A stretch of 64,000 bases of DNA from Amborella trichopoda (GCF_000471905.2 NW_006500337.1:973732-1037731); one strand, 5' to 3'; positions 48,301 to 61,062 are shown, numbered from the stretch's first letter. Made by a program: numbers and translations. Notes: generated by a model not told the origin, from the sequence alone.

Positions 48301-51143
48301 TATTGTTTTATTTATTTTGAAATTTGGCTTTAATGTTTGGATGAGTTAGGTAGATAAATCTTGATAATAAAAAGCTTGCTTTTATTCATCATCGGTTGTA
48401 TTAAAGTTAATAATGTGAATGCTTGATTCTTCATTGCTAATTAAACTAAGTCTGATACTTGGGATTGCTTCCCAATGCTGTGAGCTGTCAGGAAACTAAG
48501 ACATGCCATCATCTTATTTTTATTTAGGGATTGTGCATAAGACCAATTATCTATGCTACAAGGTCACAATCATTCCTAGTCATCAGATATGTGAAATCTG
48601 ACAGTTTGAGTATGTCACAAAGTTTTAAAGAAATTTTTATTTGATTATGAACGTGGTCTATGGCATAATTATTTGACAGCTAAGGGTCATTATGATTTTG
48701 TACCTAAAGTAAACTGCCAGCTATAATATTTTATGTATCTTTTAATGTTGTAAGTATACTCTCTCAAAGTGCACTATAGGAGCTCTTTTCTATAATTCAT
48801 TGTGTTCTCTTTTTCTTTGGGGAAGAACGCTGAGATACAACCCTTTGATGTAGTGCTCTGACACGGTTATACTCTTATTCCAAATCCTAAAGCATGCCTC
48901 TGTTTTTACCTCTTCTCCTCTTTTTTTCTTTTGGTTGAAGAGTTAATTTATTTTCCATCTTTTTTTTACTTGTTTAAGCCATTGTTTTCTTCAGCTTTCT
49001 TCTGCTATTCTTAGGCTTCCTTGGTGCACTAGTTTAAAAAAAAAAAAAGTTGGTATTCTTAGGTTTCCTTGGTGTTAAAAACAAAAAGGTAACTTTTAGT
49101 GAATATTTGTACTTGGGGAATCATTTGGTCCTCCCATGGGCAGGCCTTTATGCCAATTGTTTCACCCCAAATTTGACTCTCATGGATCAAGCAAGGCACA
49201 CGAAATATTTCTTGAAAAGAGAACCTCGAAAATAGTTTCTCAATTCAGGTGAGTGCAGGTCATCCATTCATTGGTTGCTAGATCTAGCCTTTTAATAAAC
49301 CAAATCAATTTTTTCAGTAAATTGTTTGTGGTGAAATTTGGAGTCAAAATAAATTTGGGTTCAAAATAAATTTGGAATCAAAATAAATTTGGCGTCAAAA
49401 TAAATCTGGGTTCAATTGAGCAATTTTTTGTTTCTTGAGTTGGATTATCGTTACTCATTGCACTTACTCTTTCCTCAAAGCGTATTTCACTAAATTTTTT
49501 TATTTCAGATTTTTTTGTGAGCTTGATTTTCTTGGTACCAAGAGAATGTATATGCTAAATTTACTCACCCAAAATGGATAATAAAAATCGAAATAAAAAG
49601 TTAACGGGAAAACATGGAGCAAAAGATTTTAATGGAAAAAAAAAATCGGTGGGACCTAAATTATCCGAGTGCCTCCACTGGTTAGCATTCTAATTTGTGA
49701 AAAAGATTGAGTTTTTCTCATTTTTTCGAAGTAATTGGGACTTTTTCTTCATTGAAGAATCTCCTTTCTTCCAGTGTCTGGAAGGGTAATGAGGACCATT
49801 TCAGTCGTGTTTTTATACTCTGATGGAACACTTATCATTTATTATTTTATCAATTTGGCAAGTAATTTGAATTAAGTTGAAGTTGTGAGAGGAACAAATT
49901 TTTTATAGTGTGCCTATGCTGTGAAAGAAATTAGTTTTTTGAGTAAAAAGATGTCTTATTGTTGGATTTGGTGGAGCTACCAAATTAGCTATATCATTTT
50001 TCTTACTACCACATTCGCCCTAACCTTTTAAAATTGACTTAATATTATATTTGCTATGCGTGTATGTATATATTTAAGTGTGCTTAAGATACTAAACAAC
50101 GAAAATAATTGATGAACTTGCACATTTCAACTTGATCATTGTCGAGCTGTTCCACTTTCATATATTTCAACTTCATCTATTGCAAGATATTTTGGAATTC
50201 CTCTTTGGATAGGAAACTTTTCTTCCTTTTTTATCTCATTCAACTTTAATCTCTCTTAGGCAAATTAATATCTCGACATTAAATAAAATCATTTTTATGG
50301 TGGTATTAAAATTTCTCTAGGGTAAATTACTCAAATTATTATCTTGACACGTAAAAAACATTTTGTTTATGGTCTTATTAAAAAAAGAAAATAGGATCTT
50401 GAATATTTGTATGGTATTATAAATAAAAAGTAAGATTTAGTATAGCGTTTATATAACTTTTTGAATCTAATTTATGTTTTACATAAAAAATTAAGAAAAT
50501 TTTAAGATTGGGGAAATATTAGTTTTAATATTAGGTGGATACTTCACCTCAATAATAATCATTTCTTTTCAATATTTCATCCTTTCAATCAATTCCTTTT
50601 AATATTTCATTTTCATCCGGTTTTCAAATAGCTGTTCTATTAAATAGCATGAGGTATATTGTATCTCATATAATTTTTTAAATTAATTTTTCATTGTATT
50701 TCAATTTTTACTGATCTATGACATTTCATATAACTTTATAACTTTCTAAATTAATTTTCTATTGTAATTCAATTTTGAATGATCTTTTTTTCAGTCTTTT
50801 TCATATCTGAGTTTATCTTATTTATAAATGAAAAGTGAAAAACTTCAGTATCATAATATGACACAAAACATAAATATCTTTAATTGTACATTTTTTGTCC
50901 AATTTCTTTCCATACTCAAAATTCCTTTCCATACTTCATTCTTCTTAGATATTTATCCAAATTTGTAAATAATAATTAGTCCCCTCCAATATTTAATACT
51001 AACTTCTTTCCCAACTTAATTTCACTTTATATTAGAAAACTTCATTAATTAACTTGAATTTATATCGTCAGAATAATACACTATAAAATAGTAATATAAC
51101 ATAACAATTATGTAACACACTTTAAAGGATGACAAAGTTATAG
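48301..51143. other. Intergenic, AT-rich
   Basis: No exon-like or RNA gene sequence seen. At 49335-49415 there is a minisatellite of about five 18-19-bp units (TTTGG..TCAAAATAAA). From 49.9 to 51.1 kb the sequence is very AT-rich. Confidence 0.4.
49335..49415. repeat. 18-19-bp minisatellite
   Basis: Four to five units of the form ATTTGG(A/G/C)(G/T)TCAAAATAA in tandem with single-base variation at the third to fifth positions of each unit. Confidence 0.8.
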
Positions 51144-51317
51144 TACACATCTAATTCATGCCACAAAAATCAACAGTATAAACATGACAGAACAAAATAA
51201 AATCTTGAAAGAAACATGTAACAGAAAATGTACACATTTAATTCATGCCACAAAAATCAACATTATAAACATGACAGAATAATATAACATCTTGAAAGAA
51301 ACATGTAACAGAAAATA
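51144..51317. repeat. 87-bp tandem duplication
   Basis: Units 51144-51230 and 51231-51317 start TACACAT(C/T)TAATTCATGCC and share CTTGAAAGAAACATGTAAC. About five differences. Confidence 0.9.
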
Positions 51318-51481
51318 GTGATGAAATAACTCTTTTACACCTTAGTTTATGACGTTGTCTACTTGTTAGTCCCTCATGGTTAATTAAGTAATTAAGGAGG
51401 TGATGGAATTCCTCTTTTACAAAGTTATTTAACTTTTTTGGCATACATATTTACATTTACATCTCTTTCTACAAAGAAAAA

Positions 51482-51790
51482 TGTTAGTGTAGAGCTGGCG
51501 CTTTCCGATAAGTAGTACAGTCCTACCTAAAATAGCCCTACCAAAAACACATTATGGCATTGAAAACCTTCAAATTGATTAGTACAACTTCATTAAATAA
51601 AGACATGAAAAATGGATTTGGAACCCTAAAAATAGTACGTCCAATAACATGTTATTTGGACCATCAATTTTTTAATATTCATAGATCTACATTATTGCTT
51701 GTGTTTCAAATTTCTTGACGAGAACTGAAAATAGATTTTTAAGTCATCATAAGAGTTTCTAATTCGAGAGCTTTGACGGCCAAAATTCCC
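51482..51790. mobile_element. Palindrome-ended MITE relic, copy 6
   Basis: Core motifs are present in diverged form: CCCTAAAAATAGTACGTCC at about 51625, ACCATCAATTTTTTAATATTC at about 51660, GAAAATAGATTTTTAAGTCATC at about 51728. The ends are not recognisable. Confidence 0.45.
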
Positions 51791-52674
51791 TATAGATTCA
51801 TGCTTTGGAAATCTTGACCGTCAGTCAAAAATGCCTCCCTCCATTTAAAGGTGGCCGACCAGAATCCACACTTTGATTAACAAAATCTTTTACTCCTCCT
51901 TATCTAAGGTTTTCTAATCAAAGTGCCTTTTATCTTCTTTTTTTTTTTTTTTTTTTTTAAGACATGTCGGGACCTATTGGATATGGAAAATTGCATGATT
52001 GACCTTGAGTAAAGACTTCCCATGAGAGGTGAACTTGTTAGTTGATATCTCTTTGGTATAAAATTGCCTTTAAGCTTTGGATTTATAATAGTTAGAAGAT
52101 GCAAAAATTGAAGACCTCTAAGATGGCAATTCCAAGTTGAACCGTTAAGGATCTTTTGGAATGGAGGGAGCAAAAATATGTGTGTGTTTTTTTTTTGTCC
52201 GAGAAGATATCAAAAAAGCATTTGAAACCCTTTATATTATCATTAAAGGGGTCCAAAGATTACAAATTATATTTAAGGGTATGCTTTAAAACTTCTATAT
52301 CAATCAGTCACATTCTAAAAGAAAAATGTTAAAATTAAAATTGGCTTTGTTCGGTATCAGGAAGCCAGAACAATTTGAAGTACTTTGGTAATTTCATCCC
52401 AATATATTATATGGTTATGGCCTCTTTGGCGTAAACTAATAAAAGTAACCGAAACTTGTTCGGACTTCCTAACAGTTTGAAAAAAAATTAATAAATGTTT
52501 TTTAAGACATACCTTATTGATATAGAAATTGAAAAACATATCCTCAAATGTTATTTGTAATCTGACTCCTTTAATAATAATGCGAGGGTTTCAACTTCTG
52601 ATAACTTTCCCTTCTTTTTTTCTTTTCATTTTTGCATAACTTATGTTTTCGTTGGTATGGCTGGGTATTTTAAA

Positions 52675-53210
52675 TGGGTGAGATTTGTACTAAGTTGCTT
52701 CTTATAATGTTGGAAGTAAGGCACACTTCTAAAATTTGCTTAGACGTATTGTTCCAGTATTAGAAACATTATGATGGCTTAAAATCTATTTTTATCAATA
52801 GTTATAAAATTAAAATTTTCAAAAATAGTATAGATATCTAAATTTTTCAAACGAGTACAGGTTGCATAAGGTGTCAACTTTAAACCATCTAAGTAAGGCA
52901 CACCTCCAAATTTTGTCGAAAAATATAATTTTTGTGTTGGAAAAATCAATGAGGACCTAAAAAATTTAGTTTACATCTAATTCTGAAATTCAAAAATCCA
53001 AAAATAGTGTAGATCGAGCAGGTCTACAAACATTTGAAAATCTTGAAAATCGGTAGTTTAGAGTTTTAGATTGTGTTACCCGATGCACAATTTTTAGGAC
53101 TTTAATTTTTTAGATTTTTTTCATATCCACACAAGGTTGAGATGATTAAGTGGAGGGACTTTTACAATATCAAAACAACATTTTGCAATGGATTTTTTAG
53201 GCGTTCTTGC
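52675..53210. mobile_element. Two adjoining palindrome-ended MITE fragments, copies 7 and 8
   Basis: 52675-52855 begins near GTACTAAGTTGC and AAGTAAGGCACACTTC and contains the reverse-oriented core in part. At 52858 a second end begins (GTTGCATAAGGTGTCAAC), followed by GTAAGGCACACCTCC and the reverse-oriented core through 53150 (TTGAGATGATTAAGTGGAGG). Both lack a right end. Confidence 0.45.
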
Positions 53211-53444
53211 TTCTCCACTACAACCCTTTATTTAAGTTTTCTCCTTTCAATGAACATAGTCTAGATGCCCTTTTGCACCATGAAACCTTGCCATGGATAA
53301 TATTCAACATCCTTGTTGTCCTATCAATGCATGGATGGTGATGAACATAAGTGGTGGGCAGGACTCCCTCCATGGTCCTTCTGTTGATCGGATGCCATTG
53401 ATTACATGGCGATGACATATGAGTATGTCTTTTTCATTAGGGTC

Positions 53445-53700
53445 AGGTTTATATGAGGTTCTAACCTCATTTGTAGGAGCAAAGTTGCGATGCTCTGCAC
53501 CATCCGTTTTTGTTAGATGGTGCAGATTTACTATGTTTTTTTAAAACAGTGTTGAAAACGTTTTTTAAGTTAATGCATGATCTATACTATCCAAAGAAAA
53601 TGAATAGTGTAGATTATTGTAGCCTTACTTCTACAAGTAAGATTGCAACCTTATATAAATTTTTAGAAAAATTACGTCCGTACCATAGTTAAATATGAAA
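53445..53700. mobile_element. MITE of a related palindrome-ended type
   Basis: Starts GGTTTATATGAGGTTCTAAC and continues CTCA: TGAGGTT-CT-AACCTCA is palindromic. Ends GATTGCAACCTTATATAAA at about 53640-53660. An internal pair (TGCACCATCCG, AGATGGTGCA at 53497-53525) makes another hairpin. The family core is not clear, so the assignment is tentative. Confidence 0.4.
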
Positions 53701-54544
53701 AATAAAAATCGATTCAAATTTATAGAAAATTTATGCAAAGGTACATTTACTTCTTTTTTTTTCTAATTTTCCCTTTGTGGTCCTTTGTTAGAAACGCCAG
53801 ACTTTATTTTATTTTTAAAATTTCTTGACATGTAGGGACTAGTTTAAGGTTTGGATCCTCATACCTCCCTATACTTTTAATTTATTTATTTTTTTTGAAG
53901 TATACATACGGTCCAATGTTCAAGATATCAAATCAAAATTTATAAAAAGAGAGCTCGTTCGATATTCCTAATATCGGACGTCCCCAAACCACCACCTTAA
54001 TACCCACTTATATTCTAGGTGAACCACTGGAGTACAAACGTGTGGAAATTTTTTCCATTTCCTGATCCCCATGAGTACACTCCTACTTTTCAGAAATGGC
54101 GAGTTTATCTAAGCTCTTAAACTTCCGCCAAATTTTAAACTTTTTTTGTGGCACACTAAGGTCTTTATGGTTGGGCACATCACCTTTGATATGCATACTA
54201 AAAGCCTGGTCTAACCACCTGCTTTTTATGCTTTTTTTTCTTCTTTTTTTTAACTTTAGTCTGATATCTCCAATATCAGACGAGATGCTTTTAAAAAAAT
54301 TATGATTGATGGGCAATCTAATGTTTTCAATTTAAAAAATAAAAAACATTAATATTTAGATCATTGGACTTTGACGTAAAATTGAGTAAAAAAAATGATG
54401 TTAGACGTGGGTCATTTTTAAATAAAATGACCAGTCTGATGTTCTAAATACCGGACCTATATACTTGCACCAAATATTTCCATAAAATTGTCGCTCCTTA
54501 GTTAATACGTTTTTCTTAAACTTTTTCTTTTCCCATTAGAAAAT

Positions 54545-54905
54545 TTTTTATATAGAGTAGGCTCTGAACAATCAAATTAGAGCTCCAAAAATTTCATTAG
54601 AAGAGGTTGTTTTGATGCTCAAATATCTTCAAGTTGATAATCTCGACATCAAGATACATGGACATAAGAAAAAAGATAGATTTCAAGTTTTGGAAATAGT
54701 TCATCTTGTAACGCATTTTTAGACAATCAATTTTCAAGATTTTCAGGTTCTCATAGATCTTTGAAGCTTTAAATTTTATAATTAAAGGTGAAAATATATT
54801 TTAAGACTATAACAAATATTTTTAGTATTGAAACCACATTTCTCGACATTATTTGAAGGTCCGCTTTATTTTGATTGTTTAAAGCCTTGGCTCTACATAG
54901 ACCGC
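54545..54905. mobile_element. Palindrome-ended MITE, copy 9 (GAGCC subfamily)
   Basis: The left end ATATAGAGTAGGCTCTGAAC continues into AATCAAATTAGAGC. The right end, other strand, GGTGCGGTCTATGTAGAGCC continues into AAGGCTTTAAACAATC. The core is ATAATCTCGACATCAAGAT (54640) and CAATTTTCAAGATTTTCAGG (54730). Flanks TTCCCATT and TTCTCATT could be a degraded target-site duplication. Confidence 0.65.
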
Positions 54906-57541
54906 ACCCTTCTCATTTTAGTATAGGTCTTAGTACTTTGATCCATGATGCAGCCGCTTTTACTTAAAGGAAAACCATTTTACGGTCCCGTTCACTTTAG
55001 GGAAAACCTTTTGTCTGGCACCGCCATATATAAGACACAGCGCGTGTACTATGCTCTCATGAGAGTATATACTGTAGATTTACCCCTGGGGTAGAGGCAC
55101 ATATATTATGCTCCCACAGGAGCAAATTGTTCATTTATTCTCATGGGTAAAAATATGCTTGAAAAGATTTTTTGGATCTGAAAGTTAGGGATTCATTTAA
55201 ATATGTTACTTTAAAAGGGTAGAGGAAAGTGGTGGCGCTAGCTCCAAATTCGGTCTTTTTTTTAGTCTACTGGCAGCGTTAACTCCAAATCCGTATTTTG
55301 ATCTAAAAAAATACTTATAAATTTAACTTTCAGAAAAAATAAAATAAAAATATAGAATTAAATGAAGAAAAACAAACTTTTAAACAAAGAAATATATACT
55401 TACCTGTAAGGATTTGAAACTAAGAGTTTGAAGCTTGGATCAGGCCGCTCTTCTGATTTACAAAACCATCTCATTTTTTCGATGCTTTTGATTGCTGGAA
55501 TTGATAGATCTAAAGTTCTTTGATCTAGATCTAGTGTTCTTTAGGCAAGAAAAAAAAAATGGAATTTTTGTTAGGGTCGACCTAAGCTTTTCTTGAGATT
55601 GGAGTAGAATTTCGAGATCTCCAAAGGTTGAATATGAATTTAGTATTTTCTGTGATTTTTTTTTTTTGGGGGGCGGGGGGAAGGGGGGGGGGGGGGCGAT
55701 TTTTCCTAACTTTTTAGGAATTTTCTAAGGGTTATTTCTATTTTTAGGTATTTTTGGGCTATTTTTCGAATTTCAAAAATTTCTAAGGGATTTTTTCGTC
55801 TCTTTCATCTCTCTGTCCTTTTTTTGGTTATAGATGGGATATTTATAGGATTCAAATTTTTCTTTATTTTTTTTAAAAGTTTTGGATTTATCTTGAAGTT
55901 TTTGCCTTATCTAACTAAAAAAAACATATTTACTGTATCATAAAATGCTTTTACTGCATCATCAGGCCGCGCCTAGGCCTGTGGAGCTGGTCACATACCG
56001 GCTCGCATCTTGACACTTGGGTCTCACAAAGACTAAATTATTATTTGTTAGATCTTTTTATATGTAGGTCCAATTCAAACGATTCTTTAATGGTTGAAAA
56101 GATCTGTCTACTTCAAGTTAAGATAGTTTTGGACAGTTTAGAGGAATTATATTGAGTCTAGATTGGTTATCCTCTAATAGGGTTTTTGTGTTATTTGGGT
56201 TCAAAATTGATGTTTTTATGAGTTCACTTAGCCAAAATTTCGAGAGGGGTCTACACGCTAACAATAATTTTACGTCTTACCGTGGCTTAACGCAAGCATC
56301 TAATATTCATTTGTGATATTATTGTTAGCCAACTCCCTAGCATTCCTATGTATCCAAGAGATCAAGATCCGGACTTAATTCTCGATCACGTAAATACCTA
56401 AATTAAATATGTAGGCAACTGTTAACAAGGTGAATATTTTTTTAAAAAAAAAGTGGAAAAATAATCGTAGTTTGGCCCTTTTCGACCATGCAATTAAGAT
56501 GCAAAAACAAAACTGTTGACAAATTAAAGTCATTAGAACGAATGTGATTAAATTATGATTTGACTGTTTCACTGTAACTCCCTTGCATATCGCCTTTAAA
56601 GAAAGAGAAATTCGGGTTTTTCTTTTCCCAAAATTAGGGTTTTGACCAAAAAAAAAAAAAACCCACTTGTGCAGACATGTCCACTAACACATAAAAGGAT
56701 CAGAGAGAATTTTTGCAGGTTTTCTGGGTCAAAATCCCATAATTCCTTTGACACTATCTTCTTTTCTAAAAGTGTGCCTTTTCTATAGATAGAAAACGAA
56801 TAGTTTTGTGTGGATGACATTAGGGGTTTTCTCCCTATTTGGAGGTTAGATGGTCCCTGAAATCGGAGTTTTTTTGTTGGGTCGAACAGGTTCATTTCCT
56901 CATTGAATTTGGTCCTCCATAGATATCTGTGTTTTTTTTGTTCTTCAATTTTTCCCTTTTAATTTTATTATCTAAAGGATTTTTGTTGTTAGCAAACAAA
57001 AGAAAAAGCAAAACAGAGTTTTTCTGATTTGGGTTTTGATCATTTTCAAATAAAATTAGAGTTTTAGGTTCTTAATTCATTATTCTCTTAGAATCAAGTG
57101 CTTCAGATGCAAAGTTCCATTGGTTTTAGAGATAAATTTTATTTCTTTATTCAATTAATTATGGAGAGAAAGAGTGTTTTTACAATTTAATTAGGTCATT
57201 CTTTTAAGAAAGTTTTGATTTTTCAGAGAGAATTTAAGGGTTTCAAGGCTGTCAATATTAAAGACTTTATTTTCTCACACGGGTGTAGATTTTAGTTTTT
57301 GAACAAAGAGAAATGAATATAAGCATTGAAGGAAAATGAAATTCTTATTCTTTTCAAGTACTGAGCAAGTATCAATAAAATTAGGAGGAAAATAATAAAG
57401 TTTAGGGTTAATTATTGAATAATTTTGATTTTAAAATTATTTAAAACCCAAAAAAGATTGAAGTTTTTGGGCTGTTTTGGTTGGATACCAATTTCTCAAA
57501 TAAATTAGATTTTTTGTGTTTGATTATTATACATAAATAAC
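54906..57541. other. Intergenic, including the unmapped ENTH promoter
   Basis: A G-rich run of about 30 bases lies near 55669-55698. A CT..AG inverted repeat of GCTCCCACAGGAGC type is at about 55115. From about 56.6 kb the sequence becomes the 5' flank of the ENTH gene, but no TATA box or start could be fixed. No other gene seen. Confidence 0.35.
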
Positions 57542-59898
57542 ATGTTTTTGAGTGAGGTTAAGAAGCAAGCATCATTCTTTCTCAAAGAGAAGCTTAAGTC
57601 TGCAAGGCTGGTTCTCACAGATGTGACTCATGCTGAACTGTAAGTACCTTTTTGAATTTATTTTATTTTTCACTCAAGATTGTATTATTTGTTTTTAGAA
57701 TTTTCAGTTATGGGTGATATAAAAAAGTAAATTTTTTTTGGGATTAGTTTTATTTAATAAACAATCATGTTAGTATGTATTCCCTGGGTTAGTTTGGGGG
57801 GTTATTTATTTATTTGTGTGGCTGTTTATTTATATATTTAATTTTTTATTTAATTTGAAGGTTAACTGAGGAAGCAACAAATGGGGATCCATGGGGGCCT
57901 GATGCTAGGACCATGAGGATCATATCTCAGGCTGCCTTTGAAGTTGATGAATATTGGAGAATTAGTGATATTCTTCATAGGAGGTTCTCTCTCTCTCTCA
58001 ATATCTACAATGGGTATCGGAGAACTGTAAATATTAGAGTAATGATCGTGTGAGACCGTCCCACACCCATGTGTATGAAATCCCATATGATCAGTATTAA
58101 ATTTGGTACAGATCTTTAAGAAAATTATGATATGGGTATAAGATTTGACTTTTTTAAAGATCCTTGTCAAATTTAATGATAATCTTTGAAGTCCTAAACA
58201 CATAGATGTGAGAGGGTCTCATATGATCATTATTTTAAATATTATTCATAAGAGGTATTTTCTAGTTTTATTTAAGTAATCTTGATCAAACCCTCTTTCT
58301 CTCTCTGAATGTCTATTAAGGTGATTTATCATCCAAAAACTTTACTTAAATTCAAAATGTTCGCTTTATATGGAATCCACATATTGATTTTTTTTATTTT
58401 TTTTTTAGTTTTTTTTGTTAGTAGTGAAGCGCCCCAAGCTTTAAGGCCATGCCCAAGCAGTCCAAGGCTAGAATTTTTGGACCAATGGGGACCTTAGACC
58501 GCTATTTATCTCAATAATAAATAAAGAACAGTCGAAGGATAGAGACCTCAGACCACCTTGGATCTGAGTTGGGCTCAATCCAAAGAGTGGTAAGAGGTTT
58601 CTATCTTTGGACCGCTTATTTTCTCAAAAAAAAAAAAATTTAAAGTGTGGTCCAAGGATGACGACCTCGGATCGATATTTTCCTCAGGAATTAGAGGGAG
58701 TCCAAGGATTTGAACCTTGGTCCTCCTGGGCATTGTCCTTAAAGTTTGGTGCACATCATCGGACCGAGGGGTAATTTTAGAAAAAATAAAAAAATGCTAG
58801 TTGACCGTCCTTCTATTTTCTGCATATAAATGGAGCATTTTATATGTTAAGTAAAAATTTGGGATCCTTAGGTGAATCGCTCAATATTATGAATATATAT
58901 ATATATATGGCGAAGTATGAATATTATTTAGAGGAGGTATTTAGTAGCTTCATTTCAAGATTCTTGATCAACTCTCCCTCTCTCTATTTATGCTAGTATC
59001 CACAATGGATATTGGAGAATTGAGAATCCTATTGACAGGAGGTATTTTCTAGTTTCATTTTAATATTCTTAGTTGAATTGCTCATCTCTCTCTCTCTTCT
59101 CAGGTTTTACACAATTGACAAGAAAAATTGGAGACAATCTTACAAATCTCTTGTGTTGCTGGAATACCTTCTTACTCATGGCCCAGACAGCTTCGCTGAA
59201 GACTTTGAAAGAGATAAACATGTCATTGAAGAATTAGCAAATTTTCAATACGTAGACGAGAGAGGGTAAACAAACAAAATAAACAAGAACTCCCTGTGTC
59301 ATTTTAAGTGAATTTATACTCTCTCTCTCTCTCTCTGCAAATGCTTTGCAGCTTGGATTGGGGACGGAACATGCGAAAGAAATCGGAGAGCATTCAGAAG
59401 CTTCTCGATGACAACGAATTCCTCACAGAGGCTCGCATAAATGCTCACAAGCTGTCGAGAGAAATCCAGGGCTTCGGGAGCTTCAATTCGAGATCATCGT
59501 CGTCCTCTCAGTCTACACCTCCTGCAAAAACCACACTGAGATCCTCTTCTTTTGGCTACTATCCAAGCAGCTGCTCCTCTTACAGTAACAACAAGAACAA
59601 GGCCCCTGCAAAAGAAGGAGACCTTGATACTTTGCCTGAAGAAATGGAGAGGAGAGAGAAACCCATTCTGTTAGAATTTGATAGAAAAATCAAAGGTGGT
59701 GGCCATGAAGTAGAGAGAAGTTTAGAGAAAGAACACCCATTTTGTCAGAATGATGAAGAGGATTCCAATGCTCTGCTTTCTGGTGATTGTAAGAAGGGTG
59801 GTGACCCTGATATGAACAACTTTCCACATACAAAGAGGCTATTGAGCAAGAACTTTGATTCTCAGTTGTCCATGAAGAGCAGGGGACTTGAAGTTTGA
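57542..59898 (+). CDS. Short ENTH-domain (epsin-like) protein, 4 exons
   Basis: Exons: 57542-57639, 57861-57983, 59104-59265, 59352-59898; phases join, giving 930 nt, 309 aa plus stop. The ENTH domain covers about residues 1-160: MFLSEVKKQASFFLKEKLK at the start, LTDVTHAELLTEEATNGDPW, GPDARTMRIISQAAFEVDEY, SYKSLVLLEYLLTHGPDSF, NFQYVDERGLDWGRNMRKKS. ENTH domains bind phosphoinositides and bend membranes; plant members with this short layout are taken as clathrin-traffic adaptors. The tail (170-309) is Ser-rich, then acidic/basic, with LLEFD at 234-238 that fits the clathrin-box pattern. No NPF or DPW motif is seen, unlike the long epsins. The start is the only ATG giving the family N-terminus. 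Intron 2 holds a MULE-type MITE and copies of exon 2's end. Confidence 0.92.
58037..58235. mobile_element. MULE-type MITE in ENTH intron 2
   Basis: 199 bp with ends GAGTAATGATCGTGTGAGAC and, on the other strand, AAATAATGATCATATGAGAC; inverted similarity extends about 35 bp through CACAC/CACAT and ATGTGT. Flanked by TAAATATTA on both sides (58028-58036, 58236-58244), a perfect 9-bp target-site duplication, the length typical of Mutator-like elements. No coding capacity. Confidence 0.75.
58430..58770. repeat. Degenerate GGTCCAAGGAT repeats, ENTH intron 2
   Basis: Several diverged units with GTCCAAGGAT, GACCT(C/T)(A/G)GA(C/T)CG and TATTTTCTCA spaced about 80-90 bp apart. Possibly a remnant of an element; not assignable. 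Confidence 0.5.
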
Positions 59899-60140
59899 GA
59901 GAGAGAAAGGTATAAAACTTTTTCTCTCTCCAAAAAGACAAAAAAAATGTATAAAATTTGGATTGAGAGCCTATATCTCTCTATATGATGTAGAAAGAAG
60001 GAATGTATAAACTATAAAGTAATATCTCTCTCTTTAAATTTGGATTAAGAACCTTTATCTCTCTATATGATGTAGAAAGACGGAATGTTTAAAGTAAGAT
60101 CTCTCTCTGTGAGTTCTTGTAAATGGAAAGGAAATAAAGT
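59899..60140 (+). terminator. 3' UTR of the ENTH gene with an 82-bp duplication
   Basis: Units at about 59954-60035 and 60036-60117 share AAATTTGGATT(G/A)AGA, CTCTCTATATGATGTAGAAAG and GGAATGT. AATAAA at 60133-60138 is a plausible poly(A) signal shortly after. Confidence 0.55.
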
Positions 60141-60469
60141 TTGAAGTGAGATGGTTTAGATTCTTCACAAGGGAAAATTACAATGGGAAGAATACACTCT
60201 TGTTTGACTCCTAGCTTATATGAGACTTTCTGTTCAAAATTTGTCACTGGTGCAAAAACAATCTCTCTCTTCAAAATTGGTAACTTGTACAAAAACCATC
60301 TCTCCTCTCTCTTTCTCTCTTCAAAATTTGTCAGTTTAAAGCTTCTCTCTCTCTCCATTGTCTCTGCCTTTGGTACAAAATCATTTGAAGTCAAGAGTTT
60401 CTATAGCTTCTCTACAATTGTCTCTTGGTGCTAGGTATAAATGGGAGGGCTTTCTAGGTGACCCCACCC

Positions 60470-60503
<34 letters not shown>

Positions 60504-60509
60504 CGCCAG

Positions 60510-60856
60510 GCTCTAAACAATCAAATTAGAGCCTACCTCAAATATTTTAAGAAGTTGTTTTGATGCACAAATATCTTCATATGGATCATCTCCACATTAG
60601 GATGCATGGACATGTGAAAAAAATGGATTTCAAATTTTGAAAATAGTGTATATTGTAACGCATTTTTTGACGGTCAGTTTTCAAGATTTTCAAGTTTTTA
60701 TGGATATGCTTGATCTACACTATTTTTTAAGCTTTAAATTTTATAATTAAATATGAAAATATATTTTAAGGCTATCACAAAAATTTCGAGTACTGAAACC
60801 ACGTTTCTCGATACTATTTGAAGGTGGGTTCGAATTTGATTACTCGGCTCTACATA
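60510..60856. mobile_element. Palindrome-ended MITE, copy 10 (GAGCC subfamily)
   Basis: The left end AGAGCGCCAGGCTCTAAAC continues into AATCAAATTAGAGCC; AGAGC and GCTCT pair around GCCAG. The core (ATCATCTCCACATTAGGATG at about 60583, CAGTTTTCAAGATTTTCAAG at about 60675) matches copy 9 closely. The right end (ATTACTCGGCTCTACATA) has lost part of the palindrome. Sits in TA repeats. Confidence 0.65.
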
Positions 60857-61062
60857 TATATATATGTATATATATGTCACAAGCTAGCACTTAACCATCA
60901 GATCTGATTAGACGGCTCATAATGTTTTTTTATTAATATTCTACAAATAATTTTGAAGCAAAATTTGGGGTATGCATGTATCTAACAAGTGCTCACATGA
61001 TCAAATATTAAAAAATATTTATGCGAAAAATTACTAGAATGGTGGAACAAGATTTATGCAGT

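Larger units (their letters stand above)
58013..59044 (+). repeat. Degenerate repeats of the exon 2 end/donor region within ENTH intron 2
   Basis: Exon 2 ends TATTGGAGAATTAGTGATAT then TCTTCATAGGAG|GT. Similar stretches recur in the intron: GGTATCGGAGAACTGTAAAT at 58013 continuing after a MITE into TATTCATAAGAGGTATTTTC (58243 on); a shorter GAATATTATTTAGAGGAGG at about 58920; and GGATATTGGAGAATTGAGAA at 59007 ending CAGGAGGTATTTTCTAG. Each is followed by a similar TTTCATTT..ATTCTTGATCAA-type and CT-rich stretch, so a unit of about 100-130 bp was duplicated several times. Confidence 0.65.

Noticed and set aside
51904-52173. 89-residue minus-strand frame
   Set aside because: Ends in a poly-lysine run from a T homopolymer; no domain recognised.
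58690-58740. tRNA-like B box (GGTTCAAATCC on the minus strand)
   Set aside because: It is part of the degenerate GGTCCAAGGAT repeat, with no A box or cloverleaf.
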